NCBI RefSeq assembly: GCF_900111745.1
Contig: NZ_FOIJ01000002.1
Location: forward strand, 372,001-436,000
DNA from: Stigmatella erecta
Lineage (GTDB): Bacteria; Myxococcota; Myxococcia; Myxococcales; Myxococcaceae
Direction of reading: 5' to 3'
Length of the DNA: 64,000 nt
Position numbers and translations under genes: made by a program. Positions 56,870 through 64,000 of the stretch are shown here, one piece after another. Under the pieces are notes generated by a model. The model searched no databases, was not told the origin of the DNA, and saw nothing but the letters and a program-made list of their open reading frames with translations. How positions within the stretch are numbered: the first letter of the stretch is position 1; each line of letters starts with the position of its first letter.

Positions 56870-58222
56870 ATGCCGCGGTACGAGTTCAAGGAAGGCAGTT
56901 CCAGCAAGTTCTGGGAGATCACCCTCTCCGGCAGCTCCTTCACCACCCGCTGGGGCCGCATCGGCACCGAGGGGCAGGAGAAGACCCAGCACTTCGACTC
57001 TTCAGCGGAGGCGCGAAAGGAGCACGACAAGCTCATCCGCGAGAAGGAAAAGAAGGGCTACGAGCCTGCGGGGGACGCCGGAGCGGAGGCCGGTGGCGGT
57101 AAGGCCACCCCGTCCGCCACCAACCCGGCGCTGGAGGCCGCGATCCTCGCGGATCCGGACAACGTCGAGGCGTATCTCGCCTATGGCACCTGGCTGAGCG
57201 AGCAAGGCGACCCGCGGGGCGAGCTCATCGCCCTGCAGCACGCGCTGTCGCAGGCCAGCGGCTCGGAGGCCAGCAACCTCAAGCGCAAGATCACCGTGCA
57301 CCTCAAGACCCACCAGGAGCACTTGCTGGGAGAGCTGGCGGAGGCGGTGGAGGACGAGGAGCTCTCGGTGGAGTGGTACCTGGGCTTCATCCGCTCCGCG
57401 CGCGTGGCCAAGAAGGACTACGACTCCACCCGGGACATTCCCGACACCGCGCTGGAGCTGCTCACGCACCCCTCGGCGAAGTTCCTCCGGGGACTCACCA
57501 TCGGCATGGCGGAGTTCGACGGTGAGAACGTCTACGACAGCGTCATCGAGAAGCTGGCCGAGGCCGGTGGCTCGAAGACGATCCAGGACCTGTTCATCGG
57601 AGACTTCCAGTACCCGGACGAGATGGAGATCTCCTGGTCCCACCTGAACGACGTGTCGCCCCTGCTCCAGGTGTTGCCGGCCCTGCGCACACTGCGGCTG
57701 CGGGGCGCTTCGCTGGAGCTGGGGAAGCTCCACCTGCCCGAGCTGCGTGAATTCACGGTGGAGACCGGTGGCCTGCCCCTGTCCGCGGTGAAGTCCATCG
57801 TCACGGCGAAGTGGCCCAAGCTGGAGCGGCTGGAGATCTGGTTTGGCAGCGAGAACTACGGCGCGGAAGGGGGCGTGAAGGACATCCGGCCCCTGCTCGA
57901 CGGCAAGGGCGTGCCGAACCTGAAGCGGCTGGGCCTGCGCAACTCGGAGTTCACGGACGCGCTGTGCGAGGCGCTGCCCACCGCGAAGGTGCTCCCGCAG
58001 CTGGAAACGCTGGACCTGTCCATGGGCACCATGTCCGACGAGGGCGCCGGTGTCCTGGCGGAGCACGCGGCGGCCTTCTCCCACCTGCGGGAGCTGGACG
58101 TCACGGAGAACACCCTCACCCCGGCGGGGCAGAAGCTCGTGGCGAAGCTGGCAGGCACCGTCAGCGCGGGCAACCAGCGCGAATACGACGAGGAGTACCG
58201 CTACGCGGCGGTAGGCGAGTAG
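56870..58222 (+). CDS. WGR-TIGR02996-leucine-rich protein (STM4015-like)
   Basis: 450 residues from ATG 56870. Residues 1-65 form a WGR domain (YEFKEGSSSKFWEI, TRWGRIGTEG), a module found in PARPs and DNA-linked bacterial proteins. Residues about 80-125 match the TIGR02996 repeat-companion domain (LEAAILADPDNVEAYLAYG). From about residue 200 the protein consists of leucine-rich repeats (LRTLRLRGASLEL, LETLDLSMGTMSDEGAG). The leucine-rich part resembles STM4015-family proteins. The STM4014-family gene follows 6 nt downstream, which is the partnership known from enterobacterial clusters. The joint function is unknown. Confidence 0.82.
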   Translation: MPRYEFKEGSSSKFWEITLSGSSFTTRWGRIGTEGQEKTQHFDSSAEARKEHDKLIREKEKKGYEPAGDAGAEAGGGKATPSATNPALEAAILADPDNVEAYLAYGTWLSEQGDPRGELIALQHALSQASGSEASNLKRKITVHLKTHQEHLLGELAEAVEDEELSVEWYLGFIRSARVAKKDYDSTRDIPDTALELLTHPSAKFLRGLTIGMAEFDGENVYDSVIEKLAEAGGSKTIQDLFIGDFQYPDEMEISWSHLNDVSPLLQVLPALRTLRLRGASLELGKLHLPELREFTVETGGLPLSAVKSIVTAKWPKLERLEIWFGSENYGAEGGVKDIRPLLDGKGVPNLKRLGLRNSEFTDALCEALPTAKVLPQLETLDLSMGTMSDEGAGVLAEHAAAFSHLRELDVTENTLTPAGQKLVAKLAGTVSAGNQREYDEEYRYAAVGE

Positions 58223-58228
58223 CGCCCG

Positions 58229-59362
58229 ATGGCGGTGGCCCCTCCGTTCATCCTCATCGGCAACGCGGAGAACCGCCGGGTCACCCTCTTCCAGGAAGCC
58301 TTGGCGGGCCAGGGCCTCCCCCCAGCGCACGTGGTCTCCTGGAGCGAGCTGCTCTCCCGTGAAGGGCGGCTCGAGGAACTCCCGGACACCGAGGCGATGG
58401 TCCGCATCGACTCGGCGGGAGAGAACTGGGAGGTGGAGAAGGCCCTGCTGAAGCGCGGCTACACGGACGCGCTGGAGCACGGGTGCTCCGTCCTGACGCC
58501 GGAGGAGGTGGACGCCCTGCCCCTGGACCTGGGGCGCATCCTCTGTCCCCGGCAGCACCACCTGGGCTTCCTGCGGATCCTCGCGCAACTGGAAGCCCTC
58601 TTCGCGCGGCGCCCCCGCTGGCGCGTGCTCCAGCCTCCGGCGGCCATCGCGGACCTCTTCGACAAGCGCATCACCTCGCGCCGCTACGCGGCCCTGGGCG
58701 TGCCCGTGCCCGAGCCCCTGGAGGACATCACAGACGTGGCGTCCCTCCGGGCCCGGATGCACGAGGCCGGCTGCCGCGAGGTGTTCGTGAAGGTGTCGTG
58801 CGGCTCGTCCGCCTCGTGCCTGGCCATCTTCCGGCGAGGCCGCTCCACGGAGTCACTGGTCACCACCATCGAGCAGGCGGAGACGGGCTGGTACAACTCG
58901 CTGAAGGTGCGCCGCATTCAGGAGCCCCGGCGCGTGGACGAGGTGCTGACGTTCCTGCTGCGCGAGGGCTCCCAGGTCGAGCGCTCGATTCCCAAGGCCC
59001 GGCTGGGCGGAGACTACTTTGACTGCCGGGTGCTGATGGTGCGCGGCGAGCCGGCCTTCACGGTGGTGCGCCAGAGCCACCGGCCCATCACCAACCTGCA
59101 CCTGGGCGGCTGGCGCGGGGACCTGGAGGACTTCCGCGCGGCGGTGCCCCCGAACCGGCTCGCGGATGCGATGGAGAGCTGCCGCGCCGTGGCGCGCGCG
59201 CACGACTGCCTGCACGTGGGCATCGACCTCATGTACGAGGAGCACTTCACGGGGCACCGCGTGCTGGAGGCCAACGCCTTCGGAGACCTGCTGCCCCGGC
59301 TGTGGCGCGACGGCCTCAGCGTGTACGCGTGGGAGATCCGCGAGGCCCTGCGCGAACACTGA
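58229..59362 (+). CDS. STM4014-family ATP-grasp protein
   Basis: 377 residues from ATG 58229. The N-terminal FILIGNAENRRVTLFQEALA is typical of the STM4014 family. The middle (DKRITSRRYAALGVPVPEPL, VFVKVSCGSSASC) and the C-terminal metal-binding LEANAFGDLLP fit an ATP-grasp fold that joins a carboxylate to an amine or similar nucleophile. In Salmonella and others this gene is found with radical-SAM (STM4011, STM4012) and hydrolase (STM4013) genes; none of those is encoded here. The substrate is unknown. It is co-transcribed with the WGR gene and convergent with the SbcC-like gene. Confidence 0.85.
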   Translation: MAVAPPFILIGNAENRRVTLFQEALAGQGLPPAHVVSWSELLSREGRLEELPDTEAMVRIDSAGENWEVEKALLKRGYTDALEHGCSVLTPEEVDALPLDLGRILCPRQHHLGFLRILAQLEALFARRPRWRVLQPPAAIADLFDKRITSRRYAALGVPVPEPLEDITDVASLRARMHEAGCREVFVKVSCGSSASCLAIFRRGRSTESLVTTIEQAETGWYNSLKVRRIQEPRRVDEVLTFLLREGSQVERSIPKARLGGDYFDCRVLMVRGEPAFTVVRQSHRPITNLHLGGWRGDLEDFRAAVPPNRLADAMESCRAVARAHDCLHVGIDLMYEEHFTGHRVLEANAFGDLLPRLWRDGLSVYAWEIREALREH

Positions 59363-59502
59363 CCGAGTGCCGCTTAACACGCTCGGCAGAGACGAATGCA
59401 GCCTTCGGCTCACCTCAACCCGGCCAACCGGGAGTTGTCACGGGAAGTGCTCGACGCAGGGTGTCTGCGTGCCTTTTCCCTGCTGGTCACCGCGCAGGCA
59501 GC

Positions 59503-62241
59503 CTATGCTGATTCACAAGAGAGCGCCTTCAGGTCGAACTCCTTCAAGCCTCGGAGTGTTCGATAGCGTTCCGGAAATGCGGTGAGGATGAGAACCTGAA
59601 GCGCATCTCCCGCGCTTTCGATCAGCTCCAGCGCGCGCCGATGCCGTGCCGCGTCCGTGTTGACCAACGCGTCGTCGAGGACAACGAGCTGCGGCTCGGG
59701 CCGGGGGCCCCGTGTGGACAGGAGGCTGCCAAGTGCGAGCCGCAGGGCGAACAAGGTCTGCTCCTGGGTTCCCCATGAGAAGCTGTCTAGTGGCCGCAGG
59801 CCGGCGGATGTCTGCATTTGAGCTTCGCTGAACTCGGAGTTCAAAACGAGGTGCTCGGGACGGCCTCCTCCCCGGATGTGCTCCAGGCGAGAATGGATCT
59901 CCTTCTCGATGGGCCCCACGAACGTTCGGCTCACCTGCTCTTGCCAAGCCAGCGCCAGGTTACGCAGCCGCTCGGTGGCACGCGCTCGCGTCTGAAGCTG
60001 ATGGGCGCGCTCCTTCATTAGTGCAAGCTTTTCTTCCACGTCGCAGAGCTGGGAGTACAGTCCCTCTGCTGCCGCTTGTCCAATGAGCGTCTCCGCGCGG
60101 ATGATCTCCTCGCGGGTCCTCTTCACACTGTCCGCGACGCGCGCATGGGCCTCTTGGAGCTGCTGACGCCGGGTCGCCGCGCGCTCCTCGGGACGAGGAA
60201 GCTGGGCACGCAAGCCCTGGAGCATGTTCTCCAGGCGAGCCAGCTCCGTACCCGCCTTTTCAACCTCCGCGCCGAGCTGCTCAAGCGTCAACCCCATCGC
60301 GCCAAGCTGGGACTGCACCTCCAAGCGCAAGGTGTGCGCCGTCCCGAGCGCGCCCTTCCTCTCTTGAATGAGGGCTTGCAACTGCCGCTCTGCCTTCCGG
60401 TACGCGGTCTCGGCCTCCTCTCGCGCCTTTTCGCGAGCCTTCACCTCGCGCTTGCAGACCTTCACCTCCTCAGCGAGCGAAATCACGTCAGCGAACGGGT
60501 ATGCAGCCAACCCCTCCTCCGGGATTCCGAGCTGGGCAACCCTGCCGCCGGTATCTCCCTGCACTTCCCGCAATTTCTGCTGAAGCGCCTCGACGCTCTC
60601 GACGTCCGCAGTCTCCAGGAAGGTGCTGAGCGCATCCTCGTGCTTCTGCTGCTCCTGGAGCAACAACTGCTGGGCCTCCCAGGCCTTGCGCAGCCCAGCG
60701 AGATCTCCGACCCCCTGCTCGCGAAGGCGACGCGCCAGCTCCTTGCGATACTTCTCAAGTTCGGCCTGGAGCTTGCCAACCTCCTCGGCCCCGGTGCGTA
60801 CGCTTAGCAGGCCCACGCCCTTGATGCGGAGCCCCGCGGCGCTCACGCCCGTGAAGACCTTCTGATCGTCCTTGGAAACTTTGTGCCGAATGGTATGGCC
60901 CTCCGCCTCCCACTCGATGTTCTGCGTACTCTCGGCCTTGAAGACGACCTCGATACCCTGGACCTCCAGCCGGGCCCGGGCCTGCTCCATCTTGCGCTGA
61001 ACATCCTCAGTGCGCTTGACGTCGGAATCGGACAACACCTTCAGCGCGGCAGTCTTGCGCCGGCTGGTCTCCCCGGCATTCGCCAACCGCGTCCCCTGCT
61101 TGACGAGCCCCTCCAGCCTGCGCTGCTCCTCCAGTAACTCCCGGGTGCCCTCCAACAGCCGCCCTCGATCCAGCCTCAGCTCCGCTTTCTCCAACTCTCC
61201 TTGCTGAGCCTTGAACCGGTCCGTGGCGTCCCGAAGCCCCTCCTCCGCGCGGCCGCACACCTCCTGCGCTGCTTGGATAGCGGATTCCTTCTGAGCCGCG
61301 AGGGCCTCGTATTGCGTTACCTTCTGCTGACGCACGAGGATATCACGCTGCTTCTGATCGAGGTTCCGCTGCTGCAGGCGCTGACTCTCGACGTCTTTCT
61401 CCCGGAGCACGGCCTGCCGCTCCAACTGTGCCTCTTGCTCGATGCGCTCGTGAAGATCGGCGAGCTTCAGCTCGTAATCCTTCTGCTCCTCTAATAGGGA
61501 GGCCAATGCGTAGTGGTTGTCCGTAATACCGTCGGCGAGCCGAGCCGTTTCTACCTTCCGCTGATTCAGCCGCTTGACTTCGTCATCCAAGGCCCGGACG
61601 TGCTCCTCCACTTGAAGCAAGTCGCCACCTGCGACGAGCTTGCCCTTCTTCGGCGTGTAGAACTGGCCGTAGGCCACCTCGATCGCCTTCAGCAGCGCCT
61701 GCTCCTCGTCACTCAGGGCTGCGACACCCACGGTCTCCAGGAGCCGCGCCTTGAGAGGAGTATCCAACTGTGGCACCTCCTGCCGCTCGGCGGACTGGTT
61801 CAGCCAGAGCAGGCGGGCCAGCCCCCAGTGGCCTACCTTCGTCGCGCCACTTCCCGGCACACTGGAAGTGAGAAAGCCACGAACAAGTTCATCCGCCTGT
61901 TGCGAGTCGGCGAGCCGCTCAAAGCGGGTTCCCGTCCACTCCTCCAGCATGCAGGAGGCGTCGTCTAGGAAGGACTTTTCCAGACGGTAACGCTTCCCGG
62001 CCGTCTCGAACTCCAGGGTGATGCGCGGAGAAAGGGTCGTCTGCCAAGGACGGAGCTGCTGAATCTCCCGGTCCTTCGTCGAGTAGCGATCGAACAGCGC
62101 TCGCGCGACCGCGAGGACGAGGCTCGACTTGCCCGTCTCGTTGGGCGCGTGGATGACGTGGATGCCCGTGCTCAACCCGGAGAGTTCCACTGGGTTGCGG
62201 AAGCAGCGGAAGTGTTGGACACGAAGCCTGCGCAGGATCAT
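59503..62241 (-). CDS. SbcC/YhaN-like AAA ATPase with long coiled coils
   Basis: 912 residues from ATG 62241, which overlaps the stop of the phosphoesterase gene (ATGA). Residues about 1-60 hold the Walker A motif APNETGKSS; near the C-terminus LVVLDDALVNTD is the Walker B/D-loop region, and SFSWGTQEQTLFAL the ABC signature region. Between them are two coiled-coil arms interrupted at about 430-490 by a beta-rich insert (VVFKAESTQNIEWEAEG). The CxxC zinc hook of Rad50 and SbcC is not visible. With its partner it should process DNA ends. Composition is less GC-rich than the window average. Confidence 0.85.
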   Translation of the reverse strand: MILRRLRVQHFRCFRNPVELSGLSTGIHVIHAPNETGKSSLVLAVARALFDRYSTKDREIQQLRPWQTTLSPRITLEFETAGKRYRLEKSFLDDASCMLEEWTGTRFERLADSQQADELVRGFLTSSVPGSGATKVGHWGLARLLWLNQSAERQEVPQLDTPLKARLLETVGVAALSDEEQALLKAIEVAYGQFYTPKKGKLVAGGDLLQVEEHVRALDDEVKRLNQRKVETARLADGITDNHYALASLLEEQKDYELKLADLHERIEQEAQLERQAVLREKDVESQRLQQRNLDQKQRDILVRQQKVTQYEALAAQKESAIQAAQEVCGRAEEGLRDATDRFKAQQGELEKAELRLDRGRLLEGTRELLEEQRRLEGLVKQGTRLANAGETSRRKTAALKVLSDSDVKRTEDVQRKMEQARARLEVQGIEVVFKAESTQNIEWEAEGHTIRHKVSKDDQKVFTGVSAAGLRIKGVGLLSVRTGAEEVGKLQAELEKYRKELARRLREQGVGDLAGLRKAWEAQQLLLQEQQKHEDALSTFLETADVESVEALQQKLREVQGDTGGRVAQLGIPEEGLAAYPFADVISLAEEVKVCKREVKAREKAREEAETAYRKAERQLQALIQERKGALGTAHTLRLEVQSQLGAMGLTLEQLGAEVEKAGTELARLENMLQGLRAQLPRPEERAATRRQQLQEAHARVADSVKRTREEIIRAETLIGQAAAEGLYSQLCDVEEKLALMKERAHQLQTRARATERLRNLALAWQEQVSRTFVGPIEKEIHSRLEHIRGGGRPEHLVLNSEFSEAQMQTSAGLRPLDSFSWGTQEQTLFALRLALGSLLSTRGPRPEPQLVVLDDALVNTDAARHRRALELIESAGDALQVLILTAFPERYRTLRGLKEFDLKALSCESA

Positions 62242-63368
62242 TTCCACGCCTCCATCACCAGTTCAGTGAGCACCTGCCGCGCCGCCAGCCGGACGGCGGC
62301 TTCCTCTGGAGCCTGCGACGCGGGGACCGCAGGCCCACCCAACTCTCTCAGCAACGAAGAGATGAGGCTGCTCGAACCGGCGATGTCGGCGAGGCGCCCC
62401 TCCGCCTTGTCTCGGGGGATGTCATTGCGCTCGACGCTGACATGCAGGAACCCCCTGCCCCAGAGCGCGTCCTCCAGACCGTTGAGCAGTGAGGTGGCGT
62501 CGTCCGCCGAAGTGCCGGTGGTGCGCAGACGCAGAAGAGTCCTCTCCGGATGGGGAAGCACCGCAGCAAGGGCTCGGACGCGCTCCACTTCCGGACCAGT
62601 CCCCTGGCTCAAATCCAGTTCCAGGACGCGCCACGCCAGCGATCCGGTCACGACAGGGGTCAACCGGGGCTCGGCACCGCGAGCGACAATCTCCACCAGC
62701 AACGCCTGCCCAGAGCCGTCCTCGCCGAACTTCGTCGTCTCGTGAGCGCCAGAGTAGGCGGTCCGCGCGTCGTGGAGGTACTGCCCGTGCCAATGACCGA
62801 GAGCGAGGTAATCCAGGCCGCTCCGGGCCACGGCGTTCAATGCGATGGGGAAGTCGTCCGCGGAATACTTGCCTTCAATGCGCAACGATCCATGCGCCAC
62901 GCCAATGCGGATGTCTGCCGGGTCGACCCGCGCGGCCCACTCGGCAGTAGGGTCCTTCATACCCTTCTTCTGGCGCAAGGGCGCGGGGAGCAGCACCGCG
63001 CTCGTCCGGGGAACGGGCACGGCCGAGTCCCCATCCAGCATGAAGACATGGGAGGGGCGCTGCTTCCAGGAGGGTCGACGGTAGATGGCGTCAGGCGTCA
63101 ACGCATCGTGGTTGCCGGGGAGGACGTAGACTGGGGCGCGCGAGTCCGCAAGTACCGCCAGGACTTCATGGACCAGCCTGTCCTCGACGAAGTTGTCCTC
63201 GAAGATGTCGCCTGCGAGGACTACCGCATTCACACTTAGGCTGTTTGCCTCGCGGATGACCTTGCGCGCCGCCTCCAGCCGAGCCTTGCGAACATCCGAG
63301 GCCACGCGCGCCACATGTTGCGCCCGGAGACCCACCTGCCAGTCCGCTGAATGAAGAATTTTGACCAT
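62238..63368 (-). CDS. SbcD/YhaO-like metallophosphoesterase (nuclease subunit)
   Basis: 376 residues from ATG 63368 with GGGGAGA upstream. Phosphoesterase motifs in order are LHSADWQVG, VLAGDIFEDN, LPGNHDAL, GVAHGS and GHWHGQ, matching the Mre11/SbcD/YhaO family. The first motif has Gln where DxH usually has His, as seen in some bacterial relatives. The C-terminal region (about 280-376) should bind the ATPase partner. It is translationally coupled to the ATPase gene, and the pair probably forms a DNA double-strand-break nuclease or a defence-related nuclease. Confidence 0.88.
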   Translation of the reverse strand: MVKILHSADWQVGLRAQHVARVASDVRKARLEAARKVIREANSLSVNAVVLAGDIFEDNFVEDRLVHEVLAVLADSRAPVYVLPGNHDALTPDAIYRRPSWKQRPSHVFMLDGDSAVPVPRTSAVLLPAPLRQKKGMKDPTAEWAARVDPADIRIGVAHGSLRIEGKYSADDFPIALNAVARSGLDYLALGHWHGQYLHDARTAYSGAHETTKFGEDGSGQALLVEIVARGAEPRLTPVVTGSLAWRVLELDLSQGTGPEVERVRALAAVLPHPERTLLRLRTTGTSADDATSLLNGLEDALWGRGFLHVSVERNDIPRDKAEGRLADIAGSSSLISSLLRELGGPAVPASQAPEEAAVRLAARQVLTELVMEAWK

Positions 63369-63636
63369 GTCTCCCCGAAACCACACAAGCCCTGAGCGCG
63401 GTGACTATTGTGCCCACCCGCCATGGAGGAGCACTTTCCCATCGACCATACCGGTAGCATAGACCACATGGAATACTCCCTTGGAGGTATGAGCCCGGCA
63501 CGGGCTCATGGCCGCAGGATACAGGAGCACTAAAGGTCTCCAATCCCGTCTACGCGTGCCATACACTTCGTCACGTAGAATTGTTAGCCGATTGGTGTTA
63601 CGATTCCCAGTCAGCAAACATCATATAGAGGGGATC

Positions 63637-63954
63637 ATGCTCCACTTGGTTATTCACCATCGCAAGGATTCGAGCCAGCCCTGGAAGAATGACTGGCTCG
63701 ACGATGACAGGGTTGGAACCATCACCACGACGAGCGAAATTGGCCGTCATTGCGAGAAGGCCAGGCGGAGTGGTGAGCGGGTTCGATTTCACAGGTGTAG
63801 CTACGGCCCGTCAGGACCTCTGATTTGTGCCGAAGCACGGGTTGCTTCCGTTCAGGACGTGGACAAGAAAACGTGCCTGGTGCGATTCGCCGAACACACC
63901 GTGATGCAATTAACACCACAGGTAATTCCGCAGCGAGGGACCAACTGGTATTAA
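63637..63954 (+). CDS. Small protein of unknown function in lower-GC DNA
   Basis: 105 residues from ATG 63637, preceded by GAGGGG at short distance. The sequence has HHRKDSSQPWKNDW, RVGTITTTSEIGRHCEKA and VDKKTCLVRFAEHTV. The pattern of short strands and the placement of aromatic residues faintly recall PUA/ASCH-like folds, but this is a guess. The 268-nt region between it and the phosphoesterase gene (63369-63636) is lower in GC than the rest of the window and shows no other gene. Confidence 0.55.
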   Translation: MLHLVIHHRKDSSQPWKNDWLDDDRVGTITTTSEIGRHCEKARRSGERVRFHRCSYGPSGPLICAEARVASVQDVDKKTCLVRFAEHTVMQLTPQVIPQRGTNWY

Positions 63955-64000
63955 GAATAAGACGTCTCAGCAACACGGGCAGAACTACCGGAAAAGCTTG

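Overview
The window is high-GC DNA from a myxobacterium, most probably suborder Cystobacterineae (Myxococcus/Stigmatella/Cystobacter relatives). The diagnostic evidence is an adjacent carD-carG pair (AT-hook CarD plus its zinc-binding partner CarG, known from myxobacteria), a MYXO-CTERM-like sorting tail, a myxobacterial-type PilZ protein, many GTG/TTG starts, and numerous lipoproteins. No species can be named from this sequence alone.

Layout. 1-2.7 kb: a truncated GT39-type glycosyltransferase and a rhomboid protease with a C-terminal TPR region, both on minus. 2.9-5.3 kb: a double-FHA membrane protein and a receiver-XRE fusion regulator on plus. 5.3-7.7 kb: a minus-strand acyl-CoA carboxylase operon (biotin carboxylase, 70-residue biotin carrier, crotonase-family enzyme resembling methylmalonyl-CoA decarboxylase), with a perfect 14-bp dyad in its divergent upstream region. 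8.3-42.8 kb: the dcw (division and cell wall) cluster, all on minus. Its gene order in the direction of transcription is mraZ, a STAS gene, rsmH, ftsL, ftsI (with PASTA), murE, murF, mraY, murD, ftsW, murG, murC, murB, ddl, ftsQ, ftsA, then a giant gene of 15.1 kb, then ftsZ. Most mur/fts junctions overlap by 1-4 nt. ftsA is followed by an intrinsic terminator, so the giant gene and ftsZ should be transcribed separately.

The giant gene (9747-24857, 5036 codons) is the most striking object. It starts with a lipoprotein-like signal and a DUF11-like domain, continues with 40 tandem Ig-like repeats of about 95 residues and a calcium-binding TSP3 ladder, and then has a MYXO-CTERM-like Gly-Cys/hydrophobic/Arg tail in the middle of the frame. 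Directly after that come a second signal-peptide-like segment, an outer-membrane beta-barrel-like region, a second TSP3 ladder and an OmpA peptidoglycan-binding domain. It reads like a surface adhesin gene fused in frame to an OmpA gene, without a stop between them.

43-50.9 kb: a PilZ protein, a translationally coupled App1-like phosphatase and lipoprotein, carD, carG, a membrane-anchored protein coupled to a second GT39-type enzyme, and a small lipoprotein. 50.9-52.6 kb: a clear SAH riboswitch in front of ahcY, with a terminator after it. 52.8-56.7 kb: two paralogous M35 metalloprotease lipoproteins, then a lipoprotein that is a free-standing copy of their N-terminal domain, then a convergent Cys-rich lipoprotein. 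56.9-59.4 kb: a two-gene cassette, a WGR/TIGR02996/leucine-rich protein resembling STM4015 and an ATP-grasp protein of the STM4014 family. 59.5-63.4 kb: a coupled SbcC/YhaN-like ATPase and SbcD-like phosphoesterase, followed by a lower-GC stretch with a small gene of unknown function. No rRNA, tRNA, CRISPR array or insertion sequence was recognised.
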